From the IMG/VR virus record IMGVR_UViG_3300027801_002517, positions 93,370 to 157,369 of that record: 64,000 nt of DNA, one strand, 5' to 3'. Position numbers and translations under genes: made by a program. Below, piece by piece: positions 7,631-14,754 of the stretch; within the stretch, counting starts at the first letter, position 1, and the number at the start of each line of letters is the position of its first letter. Below the pieces are notes generated by a model. It saw nothing but the letters and a program-made list of their open reading frames with translations. It did not search any database and had not been told where the DNA came from. This DNA comes from a virus.

Positions 7631-7981
7631 CTATCTAATACGGCGATAAAAACCAGGACGATAATACCAACGAGGTCGTCGGTATTCATAAGTACGAGGC
7701 TCTGGGAGACAAATGGGAGTCTTGAATGGAGCTGCTACAGCAGAACCGATTCCATGTACTATACCTGAAGTAGTATTGTACACATAATCTCCTGTCGCCC
7801 TAAAGATATCGCATGGAGCAATACAATGGAATCTCCTAACTCGTGGTCCACAACAATCCGTTGGTGCAGCAATTTCTGTAAATGCAGGATCTGGATATGG
7901 CTCTAGAGTCGGCTCTGCCGATTCTCCCGCCATAACTGATGACCCCACAACACAACACAACGCGAAAATACAGTTTCTCAT
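7631..7981 (-). CDS. Small exported protein, Tyr/Arg/Pro-rich
   Basis: 116 residues. MRNCIFALCCVVGSSVMAGE is a signal peptide with cleavage likely after MAG. The mature part has several Cys (DCCGPRVRRFHCIAPCDIF) and ends in an aromatic and Arg-rich tail (RRPRWYYRPGFYRRIR). This style occurs in exported proteins of planctomycete-like bacteria, a weak host hint. Role unknown. It is downstream of the SNase-like gene with a one-base gap, so both may act in the envelope. Confidence 0.65.
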   Translation of the reverse strand: MRNCIFALCCVVGSSVMAGESAEPTLEPYPDPAFTEIAAPTDCCGPRVRRFHCIAPCDIFRATGDYVYNTTSGIVHGIGSAVAAPFKTPICLPEPRTYEYRRPRWYYRPGFYRRIR

Positions 7982-8443
7982 TTACTTACCTTTCTTGGTC
8001 TTAGTAGCGAAACCTTCCTGTACCATAACTTCTGATACATTTTCTAATTTACCATCCCCATCCAGATCTTTCCAAAGGAAAGCAAGAACCCGTCCAAAGG
8101 TAAAGGAATCTTGAATTCTCTCTGTCATAGGAATTTCTATAATTATTTTATCGTCTTCGGCGAGCAAAGACTTTAGATATTCTTTAGATTTTAAACCAAG
8201 TTCCTTTTCTTCTATATCCTTGGTGCGTACCTCTGGTGCCCAACAGTCAAGCATTCGTACACGGATTTGTTTTTGAATACTAACCACTACTGTATCACCA
8301 TCATAAACTTCTTCAACTACAGCACTTGTAGTTAAATTTTGTTCAGGTTGATTACTCGCAGCAGCTATAACCCAAAATAAATTAGTTGCTACTAATGTAA
8401 TTAATATACTTAATTGATTTTTTCTATCAAAGAATTTTTTCAT
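7982..8443 (-). CDS. Staphylococcal-nuclease-like nuclease, exported or membrane-anchored
   Basis: After an N-terminal hydrophobic helix (residues about 12-30) comes an SNase domain: VVEEVYDGDTVVV, VRMLDCWAPEV with the R...D...E arrangement, FGRVLAFLWKD with the second active-site Arg, and VMVQEGFA. These match the catalytic Asp, Arg and Glu set of thermonucleases. A DLDGDGK loop may bind calcium. It should cut DNA or RNA outside the inner membrane, perhaps host DNA released at lysis or DNA of competitors. The ATG at 8443 overlaps the upstream stop (ATGA). A TTG at 8452 is possible. Confidence 0.82.
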   Translation of the reverse strand: MKKFFDRKNQLSILITLVATNLFWVIAAASNQPEQNLTTSAVVEEVYDGDTVVVSIQKQIRVRMLDCWAPEVRTKDIEEKELGLKSKEYLKSLLAEDDKIIIEIPMTERIQDSFTFGRVLAFLWKDLDGDGKLENVSEVMVQEGFATKTKKGK

Positions 8444-8826
8444 GATGTCCAATACTGATAATAAAAGTCTATAACTGATTTAAATATATTTGCTCGAAAG
8501 CCTCCTGCAGATGGACCCCCTGAATATGTTATATAGTAAAAGAGCCATAACTGAAAAAAGAAAATAAAAGGTATAACTACCCTGAATTTATTTTTGACCA
8601 AAAAACACATTAATAATACAGATAATAGCGTACCAATCATTTTAGCCTTGATGAAGCTATAAACACCATAATTATTGATTATATACAATCCCATAGGATT
8701 TTGTTCTGATTCAGGTAGTAACTCTGCGTGGATAAGACTTAAAGTATTATCATAAGCTGAAATTATACCTATAGCTAATATCATACTCAAATATACCAAC
8801 TTGGTGCTGGTATCGTTAGTATTCAT
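8440..8826 (-). CDS. Multi-span membrane protein (128 aa)
   Basis: Three or four hydrophobic helices are visible: residues about 10-26, 55-75, 84-98 and a weaker last one. The motif YDNTLSLIHAELLPESEQNPMG in the first loop and the KAKMIG helix resemble DUF5658-type membrane proteins. GGGGGTACATA precedes the ATG. It ends by ATGA overlap with the exported nuclease gene. Function unknown. It could be a holin-like or transport accessory protein, but nothing proves that. Confidence 0.6.
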   Translation of the reverse strand: MNTNDTSTKLVYLSMILAIGIISAYDNTLSLIHAELLPESEQNPMGLYIINNYGVYSFIKAKMIGTLLSVLLMCFLVKNKFRVVIPFIFFFQLWLFYYITYSGGPSAGGFRANIFKSVIDFYYQYWTS

Positions 8827-8874
8827 TATGTACCCCCAAGTGTTAAAAAATGATTTACACTTGGTTTATACACT

Positions 8875-9108
8875 TCATTCATCTTCCCAATCAAACTCTG
8901 CGAGCTGTTCATTACTAGCATTATATGTTTCAATAACATTAAAATCCTCTTCCTCCCACCACGATGTGTGTTCAGGATAGTAGTCCTCTGTGAGATCAAA
9001 ATCCTCAATCAACCCTTGTGGTTGGGGGAGTACAAACTTGCCCACTACGACATGAGAATCATTAATTGCATTAAAAGACATAAGTAAAAACTCTTCCTGT
9101 AAATTCAT
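8875..9108 (-). CDS. Small acidic protein (77 aa)
   Basis: The protein is strongly acidic with a C-terminus EEEDFNVIETYNASNEQLAEF. No domain is visible. The start at 9108 has a modest TTAGG upstream. An internal ATG at residue 10 is possible. The opposing-frame open stretch at 8826-9008 is a shadow of this gene. It lies 18 bases downstream of the tRNA-Arg gene. Confidence 0.55.
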   Translation of the reverse strand: MNLQEEFLLMSFNAINDSHVVVGKFVLPQPQGLIEDFDLTEDYYPEHTSWWEEEDFNVIETYNASNEQLAEFDWEDE

Positions 9109-9125
9109 TATAAAACCTAAAACAA

Positions 9126-9197
9126 TGGGAATGCCCAGATTCGAACTGGAATCAAATGTTTAGAAGACATTTATGTTATCCGTTACACTACATTCCC
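9126..9197 (-). tRNA. tRNA-Arg (anticodon TCT)
   Basis: Acceptor GGGAATG/CATTCCC, discriminator A, anticodon stem AATGT/ACATT with loop CTTCTAA, T loop TTCGAAT. It decodes AGA, a common Arg codon in this AT-rich genome. CCA is not encoded. Confidence 0.9.
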
Positions 9198-9236
9198 CAA
9201 TTAATATTATAGTTGAGTCATTGGTAATGTGAAGGG

Positions 9237-10181
9237 TTATTCTGAAAAATCTCCATAAAATGTGGTAACATTTTTTTGCCAATATTGATTTAAACCAGTT
9301 ACATCACGGGAATCATCTAAGGGACAGTAAACATTCCCTAAAAAATTAATATATTCCTGAATATCTTCAGTGTCTCCACCGTGTTGTTCATATCTATCCC
9401 AGTTTTTCTGTACAGTGGCGGCACACCAACCAGCCTGAGATCTATATGTAGGATCTACATCGGGATGTAAAATACCATACTCTCTACCTTCAGCACCATT
9501 TTCTGCATACCTAATAGCCGCCACAAGAGGTGCTAATTTAGTATGGAGATCTGGTCTAATATTTGATTCAATAGCTTCACAGAAATCTCCTAAGCCATCT
9601 GTGCCATCCTTGTCTTGCAATTTTTGTTCAAATGTTACTAATATTGAATTTGGACTAGGAAGTTTTACTTTAGGTTTATCTTCTGTGCCTTCATCTTCAT
9701 CTGCATATCTCATCTTCAGTAATGTATATTTTAACTTGTCGTGCTGAATTGTTAGACCATAAGTAAGTCTTTTAATCTGCGTGGCAATTTCTTTTGCATC
9801 ATAAATAGCATCTGATATTTGATATACTGTATCCTCATCAGGTAAATCTATCCAATCAGGATTTTTTTCTCTTTCAAGAGGCCAAAGGGAAGTACACTCA
9901 GGACAAAGAAATCCCTGTTTGTCATCTGAGTTATGACTGTCTTGATAGTGGGTAAATCTCATAAGCAAATCTGAATTATAAAAAATCACATTAGTGGCAT
10001 TTTCAAGTTCTTTATAGATCTGTTCATTACCATCGTGTAAGGATTGCTGGTTAACATACCTGTCATCACATCTTTGTAAAAAGAGATAGAGATTTACAAG
10101 GATCATAATCAATAATGATAACTGCAAACATCTAAATTCAACTTTATGTCGGCCTGTTTTAGTTTCTTGTTCTTTAGTCAT
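9237..10181 (-). CDS. Membrane-anchored lytic transglycosylase-like protein (candidate endolysin)
   Basis: About 314 residues. A short basic N-terminus is followed by one membrane helix (LQLSLLIMILVNLYLFL), then a coiled region with CPEC. The C-terminal 110 residues (LVAAIRYAENGAEGREYGI..., SQAGWCAATVQKNWDRY, FLGNVYCPLDD, YWQKNVTTFYGDF) resemble lysozyme-fold phage lytic domains. The Glu of RYAENG is the likely catalytic acid. The signal-anchor suggests export to the periplasm without a holin pore. The ATG at 10181 has AGAGGAATT upstream and is preferred over 10211. Confidence 0.7.
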   Translation of the reverse strand: MTKEQETKTGRHKVEFRCLQLSLLIMILVNLYLFLQRCDDRYVNQQSLHDGNEQIYKELENATNVIFYNSDLLMRFTHYQDSHNSDDKQGFLCPECTSLWPLEREKNPDWIDLPDEDTVYQISDAIYDAKEIATQIKRLTYGLTIQHDKLKYTLLKMRYADEDEGTEDKPKVKLPSPNSILVTFEQKLQDKDGTDGLGDFCEAIESNIRPDLHTKLAPLVAAIRYAENGAEGREYGILHPDVDPTYRSQAGWCAATVQKNWDRYEQHGGDTEDIQEYINFLGNVYCPLDDSRDVTGLNQYWQKNVTTFYGDFSE

Positions 10182-10200
10182 AATTCCTCTTTCTATATAA

Positions 10201-10551
10201 TTATCGTCCATATTTATCTGAAAGTCTTACGATGTCCCCTTCGTCACATTTTCCTCCTTGTATTTCATAAATTTCAAGAGCTTCGTCTCCAGTATTCTTC
10301 ACCATGTGTGTTTCAGTGGGTAGAATAACAATGTGGTCACCTTCGGAAATAGATAGTTCGGAATTATCAATAGTAATAACACCTTCTCCCGATGCAATAA
10401 ACCAAAATTCCATACGTTCTTTATGATATTGTTCGGATAATTGCTGGTCGGGATCTACTATAATTCTTTTAAATACAACTTTTTTATGCTCTGGTCGATA
10501 AATATCAATATAATACCCCCAAGGCTTCTCAATTAACTTATGCGTTGGCAC
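10201..10551 (-). CDS. Mannose-6-phosphate isomerase type II-like cupin
   Basis: A single cupin domain of 116 residues: KPWGYYIDIYR, KRIIVDPDQQLSEQYHKERMEFWFIASGEG with the metal-binding His and Glu, and GDHIVILPTETHMVKNTGD. This is the arrangement of the C-terminal isomerase half of bifunctional GDP-mannose pyrophosphorylases. It should interconvert fructose-6-P and mannose-6-P or a related sugar. A GTG at 10551 with GGAG seven bases upstream is the best start, since the longer frame overlaps the HAD gene. The product would feed the GDP-mannose used by Gmd (33017-34123). Confidence 0.8.
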   Translation of the reverse strand: MPTHKLIEKPWGYYIDIYRPEHKKVVFKRIIVDPDQQLSEQYHKERMEFWFIASGEGVITIDNSELSISEGDHIVILPTETHMVKNTGDEALEIYEIQGGKCDEGDIVRLSDKYGR

Positions 10552-10552
10552 C

Positions 10553-10894
10553 TTACAACTCCTCAATACGTTTAGCCTTGTCATCAACAACAAGATCAAA
10601 ATGTGGCTTTTCATCACCAACTTTTAACTCATGAAACTTACAACCCCAACTGTTCAATTGAGTCAATGTGTGATTGCGATAATTCTTGCCAGAAGTTGAA
10701 CCACGAGCTGTCCAATAAATAATTTTCCATCCCTCATCATATAGATTATTAATTTTTGCTATATTATCATGACTTGGTTCTGATAAATCATAGCGACGTT
10801 CACCAGAATAAAAACAAATTGTTTCATCAATATCTATAAATGCAACTTTTTGTTTGCCTTCCGGGCTAAATCTTGCTGCCTCATGAAATTCCAT
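10553..10894 (-). CDS. HAD-superfamily phosphatase
   Basis: 113 residues with HAD motif I (FIDIDETI), motif II/III region (IIYWTARGSTSG) and motif IV (FDLVVDDKA). The nucleophile is the first Asp of DIDET. No cap domain is present, as in small sugar-phosphate or polynucleotide phosphatases. It lies one base upstream of the cupin gene, so a sugar-phosphate substrate is plausible, though unproven. AAGGGATTAAT precedes the ATG. Confidence 0.8.
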   Translation of the reverse strand: MEFHEAARFSPEGKQKVAFIDIDETICFYSGERRYDLSEPSHDNIAKINNLYDEGWKIIYWTARGSTSGKNYRNHTLTQLNSWGCKFHELKVGDEKPHFDLVVDDKAKRIEEL

Positions 10895-10895
10895 A

Positions 10896-11201
10896 TTAAT
10901 CCCTTCTAATAGTTAAATCTATAATTTCTCCACTTTCAGTTAATTCCACGAAGAAAGAATCGCTTAAATTGATAGTGGGTACTACTTTATCTTCTTGAGT
11001 ATATAAAGTCCAAACATCTATTCTAAAATTATTCTGAAAAACATTTTTAGCGTCTATTTTGAATTTATTTTTAAGAATATTTTCAGATACATTGTTAGAA
11101 ATAAATTCATGCAACAATTCAGAATCTATATTCTTGTATACTTTTTCTGGTGTATTTTTTTTATTAATTGTCTTCTTAGGTTTTTTAGGATTCTTCAACA
11201 C
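10896..11201 (-). CDS. Hypothetical protein, basic N-terminus (101 aa)
   Basis: The first 20 residues are very rich in Lys and Pro (NPKKPKKTINKKNTP). The rest is alpha/beta with no motif. The start is a GTG at 11201 with AAGGAAATAAA upstream. It is co-oriented with and one base from the HAD gene. Function unknown. Confidence 0.55.
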   Translation of the reverse strand: MLKNPKKPKKTINKKNTPEKVYKNIDSELLHEFISNNVSENILKNKFKIDAKNVFQNNFRIDVWTLYTQEDKVVPTINLSDSFFVELTESGEIIDLTIRRD

Positions 11202-11213
11202 TTTATTTCCTTT

Positions 11214-11462
11214 TTAAGATTTATTTTTTTTCCATGAAAAAAGATTGTTCAGATATTTTTTTCGTTTGGAACAATTACATTCTTGTAATCCAAACCAATT
11301 TTTAAATCTTTCCTCGGTAATTCCAAACCTCGTAAGAGTTTCCTCTAATGCATCACCCAGTCCTGTTACTTCATTCTCTTTAGAGTTAAACTTTACACCT
11401 TTAGCATTTAATTCATTTATAACTAAATCCATTTCGTGTCTAATTTGATTTTGGTCGCTCAT
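11214..11462 (-). CDS. Small phage protein with CNCSKRKKYLN motif
   Basis: 82 residues. The C-terminal half (LTRFGITEERFKNWFGLQE then CNCSKRKKYLNNLF) has the Cys-x-Cys plus KRKxxLN pattern seen in many short phage proteins, possibly a DNA-binding or virion-associated zinc knuckle. The function is not established. GGAGAATAA precedes the ATG. Confidence 0.6.
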   Translation of the reverse strand: MSDQNQIRHEMDLVINELNAKGVKFNSKENEVTGLGDALEETLTRFGITEERFKNWFGLQECNCSKRKKYLNNLFSWKKNKS

Positions 11463-11483
11463 TTATTCTCCAATCTTTATAGA

Positions 11484-11684
11484 TTAGGATGGACAGTACT
11501 CTGTATTTTGCTGGTAAATTAATTCATAATACAGGACTTGGTTTTCCTCTTCAGAAAAAACAGCTTCTCCGTATAAATATCCTTCATCTATTAATCTATC
11601 AACAACTTCACGCTCAATATCATTTAAGTCACTGATATCCATACCTTCAAATCTCTTCGCTATCCAATCCAATGTCGTCATCAT
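11484..11684 (-). CDS. Small hypothetical protein, paralogue of 1542-1739
   Basis: 66 residues, DWIAKRFEGMDISDLNDIEREVVDRLIDEGYLY. It aligns without gaps over most of its length with the protein at 1542-1739, sharing WIA, DL, IE, LI and EGYL. Two copies 10 kb apart in one genome suggest duplication. It overlaps the end of the upstream acidic protein gene by 38 bases. Role unknown. Confidence 0.6.
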   Translation of the reverse strand: MMTTLDWIAKRFEGMDISDLNDIEREVVDRLIDEGYLYGEAVFSEEENQVLYYELIYQQNTEYCPS

Positions 11685-11976
11685 TTGTTATATTCCTATT
11701 CCTGAAGAAATCTAGTGCGTTTAGTATACCATCTACCGCTATGATTAAATCCCTGACTTGATTTGGAGTCATTTCAATGCCGTGTAGTGCAAAGAAATCC
11801 CTTGTTTCATATTCATCTCCACTATTATATCTTAATTGTTCCTCTGTATTAACCAAAAAAGATACCCAATCTAAAAAAGCCAGTTTTGTCCTCTCATTTT
11901 GTATTATTGACTGAAGTTCGTCATTTAATTTTTGAAAAAGATATTCATCTTCATCTTCATCTTCGGAATAACTCAT
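11647..11976 (-). CDS. Acidic helical protein (109 aa)
   Basis: Starts with an Asp/Glu run (SEDEDEDEYLFQ) and continues as predicted helices with no known motif. A TATAAT (about 12014) lies upstream, but no matching -35 box is clear. The start has AAAGATTTAAT upstream. Function unknown. Confidence 0.55.
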   Translation of the reverse strand: MSYSEDEDEDEYLFQKLNDELQSIIQNERTKLAFLDWVSFLVNTEEQLRYNSGDEYETRDFFALHGIEMTPNQVRDLIIAVDGILNALDFFRNRNITNDDDIGLDSEEI

Positions 11977-12089
11977 ATTAAATCTTTCTCATAGAGTATG
12001 ATACTATGTAATTATACCCGAAATAGTATATTATGATGGAAAAATAAGGATATGCTGATGAATTAATAGCAACATATCCTTAATTTAGT

Positions 12090-12389
12090 TTATCTCCATA
12101 ATCTTAAACGATAAGTTCCATATTTTCCAGTAGCAACTGCGTCTGCTACTAATCTCATTCTTCTTCTGGGTATGCAGGTGCCTAATGTTTTTGGGTTTCG
12201 ACCCTTACGTCCCCATCCACATCCTTCAAATCTGGCTCCATGTTTCCACGGACTACAAACTGAATAAGGAGGATGCCACCTGTAATTTTTATCGGCCATA
12301 TACTGGACTCTGACTTGAGCTACCTCTTGTAAGGTCATTTCTTTCGGTTGATTTGCCAAGACAATTGATAGAACTAATGCAGTAAACAC
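12090..12389 (-). CDS. Small exported basic protein
   Basis: About 99 residues. The hydrophobic N-terminus (FTALVLSIVLANQ) is a signal peptide. The mature chain is basic, with WHPPYSVCSPW, FEGCGWGRKG, TCIPRRRMRLVADAVA and YRLRLW. The short FEGxG, Cys and basic-tail style recurs in exported planctomycete proteins. A GTG at 12389 has GGAG six bases upstream and is favoured. The ATG at 12401 has no ribosome site. Role unknown. Confidence 0.55.
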   Translation of the reverse strand: MFTALVLSIVLANQPKEMTLQEVAQVRVQYMADKNYRWHPPYSVCSPWKHGARFEGCGWGRKGRNPKTLGTCIPRRRMRLVADAVATGKYGTYRLRLWR

Positions 12390-12416
12390 ATATATCTCCA
12401 TATAATGAAAAAAATA

Positions 12417-12512
12417 TCATCCTGATATTAATACACTTATAACCCACACAAAAACAAAAGTCACAAGCAGTTCAATTGTAATAATTACTATGTCTTCTTT
12501 ATTTAACTTCAT
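12417..12512 (-). CDS. Tiny membrane peptide (31 aa)
   Basis: MKLNKEDIVI then one hydrophobic helix (IELLVTFVFVWVISVLISG). Its ATG lies 14 bases inside the end of the gene at 12499-12729, so it is probably translated by coupling. It is below normal gene-calling length. Function unknown. Confidence 0.45.
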   Translation of the reverse strand: MKLNKEDIVIITIELLVTFVFVWVISVLISG

Positions 12513-12729
12513 TATTGTCCATCATTATTAAAACTTGTTCTGCTCCGTACAAAGTAAACTCCTGACAGACATCACATCTACGTTCTTGAGCATCTGGTTC
12601 AATACCAAGGCTACTAGCCCCACAATCCACATTGATACAGAATCCCTCATTCATATCACGAGCTACTGCATCAAATACTTCTTCAAAATCAAGAGTCCAA
12701 TCTGGATGGTTTGGCTTAGACATTTCCAT
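12499..12729 (-). CDS. Small Cys-containing protein, possible zinc ribbon (76 aa)
   Basis: CINVDC and CDVC pairs about 25 residues apart could bind zinc. The ending GAEQVLIMMDNNEVK is helical. Two in-frame ATGs (residues 1 and 3) are possible. The frame overlaps the 5-formyl-THF cyclo-ligase stop by 14 bases. No family is assigned. Confidence 0.55.
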   Translation of the reverse strand: MEMSKPNHPDWTLDFEEVFDAVARDMNEGFCINVDCGASSLGIEPDAQERRCDVCQEFTLYGAEQVLIMMDNNEVK

Positions 12730-13291
12730 ATATATTCCGTTCTGTAATAATCTTATCCATATAAATATCGTGAGATGCTACTGGAATCTCTTCAAACATT
12801 TGACATTCAAACGCCAAGGCCACTAATGGTGTACCCTGTCGAGCATTCTCCAGCAGCTTATCATAGTATCCTTTACCGTGACCCATCCTCGCACCAGTAG
12901 CATCAAACCCTACGCCCGGCACCATTATAAGATCTAATTCTTTTATGTCAACCTGTTTCTGAGGAAGACCACGCAATTCTTGAGAAGGCTCTAAGATACC
13001 ATACATACCTGTTTCTAATTCGTCCATACTCTCAAGATGGAAAAGCTCTAGCTCTCCATCGTCATTACACCAAGGCACCACTATATTTTTGCCACTACTA
13101 AGTGCCTCTGGTAGAGCATGACGAGTCCTGACCTCACTCCTTACATCAATATAAAACATGACAGCAGATGCATCGGCATATTCATATAGAGACATGAAAG
13201 TATCTACAATCGAACGACTTAGTTTGTCTTTGTCTTCTTGTTTGTTTCGGTTGTCATGGGCAGTTCGCCTCAGTTCATTTTTATTTATCAT
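12716..13291 (-). CDS. 5-formyltetrahydrofolate cyclo-ligase
   Basis: The protein has the cyclo-ligase pattern: basic helical N-terminus (NELRRTAHDN...), FYIDVRSEVRT, IVVPWC, and the signature DLIMVPGVGFDATGARMGHG followed by KGYYDKLL, which binds ATP and the folate. Length about 191 residues is normal for the family. It converts 5-formyl-THF to methenyl-THF, returning a dead-end folate to the pool that ThyX drains. The ATG at 13291 is preferred because the homology starts there. This is an unusual auxiliary gene for a phage. Confidence 0.88.
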   Translation of the reverse strand: MINKNELRRTAHDNRNKQEDKDKLSRSIVDTFMSLYEYADASAVMFYIDVRSEVRTRHALPEALSSGKNIVVPWCNDDGELELFHLESMDELETGMYGILEPSQELRGLPQKQVDIKELDLIMVPGVGFDATGARMGHGKGYYDKLLENARQGTPLVALAFECQMFEEIPVASHDIYMDKIITERNIYGNV

Positions 13292-13316
13292 AGTATGGTA
13301 CTCTTTGAATTCCTGT

Positions 13317-14741
13317 TTATACCGTTTGTAAAACTTTATTTGTATATTGTTCTTCAAACAATAGTTTTTGAGAATAGGTTTTTTTGTGACACTCTTTACA
13401 CAACATTGTACAATTTTTCGGAACTGTTAATCCTCCCTTACCATGAGGGATTATATGATGAGCATCCATATCATCTATGTCAAATTGCTCATCACAATCA
13501 GAACAGTATCCATCTTGTTTGTGGTATTGTTTTTTTCTATCTACTTCAGAAAATTTTCGAGATGGATCTTTATCTGTTTTGTCAGTACAACAATCAAGGT
13601 GATCGTGTAAAATTTTATTTTGTAGCCCTCTATTGACTTTGGTATGCCCAGAAGTATTTACACGCAATGAGTATTCATCAAGATCATTTTTAACTTTGGT
13701 TGATTTTATCTCCGCTGCTGTCCTTATGTCTACACTTAAGTCTTTTAGATGGTTTAGTAATTTTTCTTTATCAATTTCTCGACCTTCTAGTATCCAGTCA
13801 ATAATTACAACATTTAATGCATAAAAATTTGAACCTTTTGCAAATCTAGTTGATTTAAGTCCTACTGTTTGATCAAAGAGAAATTTCATAATCTCTAAAC
13901 TTTTCTTGATATTTTTTATAAGTTTGAACATATCTATATCTTCTTCATTGTTTTTAAAATATTTAAACACGTTCGCAACAGCCCACCCATTTAAATGTTC
14001 TTGATTATGAATGTAATATAAAAGTGCTGTTAAATATCTACCATCCCACTGTCGAATAACCGAGGATGTTGATGAGGCTTTAATAAGCATATCGGAATAT
14101 GGTCCATCAACACCAGTAAATGGCCGGAGGAAATCCTTAACTAAGGGTGTATCTCTATATTTTGATCTTAGTTTTTCTTGATCATTAAGATTTTCGCTTT
14201 GATTATATGATTGAAATAAAGCATCGATAAGATTTTTAATCTCAATCTCATTCACCCCATATGTTTCATATATAATTACAGTTATCTGCTTATCAAGAAA
14301 ACTTTTTCGGTTCGACTCATTAACGTCTTCCCATTTCTTTGCTTCTAGTTTATCAATAAAAAGATCAGGTAGAGTCGATAACTCTTTAGATAAAGAATAA
14401 ATGTTATGTATATAATCTTTTATACTAGAAGCTCTCTGTAGTCCATCAATTACTTCATAGTAAACTTCGCAAGCTTCCGGTAAAAGATTTTTGCGTATAC
14501 CATACCAATTATCATCATATGGTTTTTTAGTTTCACTATCTCTATATCTTTTCACAAGATAAAGTGGGGGTATAGAAATTCCGCTCCAAATGGAGTTAAT
14601 GAAAGCAATCTTTCTGTCGGCTGCCCATACTTCATCTCTTTGGTGATCAGGATTAAGAACATAGTCACCGCTATCTATCTTCTTTAATAGATTTTCAATA
14701 GAAATTTTTTCGTCTGAAAAATCATAGTTTGGGAGTTGCAT
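13317..14741 (-). CDS. DUF262 (GmrS-like) protein with C-terminal HNH nuclease
   Basis: 474 residues. The N-terminal third has the DUF262/ParB-like signature: LNPDHQRDEVW, KIAFINSIWSGISIPPLYL and VIDGLQRASSI, the nucleotide-binding DGQR-type motif. The C-terminus is a complete HNH with zinc Cys pairs: CSDCDEQF, DAHHIIPHGKGG, PKNCTMLCKECHKK. GmrSD and BrxU restriction enzymes use DUF262 with a DUF1524 HNH. Here a classical HNH replaces DUF1524. It lies 13 bases after a C5 methyltransferase and is probably the nuclease arm of a restriction-like locus. AAGGAAGG precedes the ATG. Confidence 0.85.
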   Translation of the reverse strand: MQLPNYDFSDEKISIENLLKKIDSGDYVLNPDHQRDEVWAADRKIAFINSIWSGISIPPLYLVKRYRDSETKKPYDDNWYGIRKNLLPEACEVYYEVIDGLQRASSIKDYIHNIYSLSKELSTLPDLFIDKLEAKKWEDVNESNRKSFLDKQITVIIYETYGVNEIEIKNLIDALFQSYNQSENLNDQEKLRSKYRDTPLVKDFLRPFTGVDGPYSDMLIKASSTSSVIRQWDGRYLTALLYYIHNQEHLNGWAVANVFKYFKNNEEDIDMFKLIKNIKKSLEIMKFLFDQTVGLKSTRFAKGSNFYALNVVIIDWILEGREIDKEKLLNHLKDLSVDIRTAAEIKSTKVKNDLDEYSLRVNTSGHTKVNRGLQNKILHDHLDCCTDKTDKDPSRKFSEVDRKKQYHKQDGYCSDCDEQFDIDDMDAHHIIPHGKGGLTVPKNCTMLCKECHKKTYSQKLLFEEQYTNKVLQTV

Positions 14742-14754
14742 AATTCATCCTTCC

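Noticed and set aside
8826-9008. Minus-strand frame of 60 residues
   Set aside because: Shadow frame of the gene at 8875-9108, which has the better start and composition.
13317-14741. ParB partition protein
   Set aside because: The DGLQR motif is ParB-like because DUF262 shares that fold, but the HNH domain and neighbours fit restriction, not partition.
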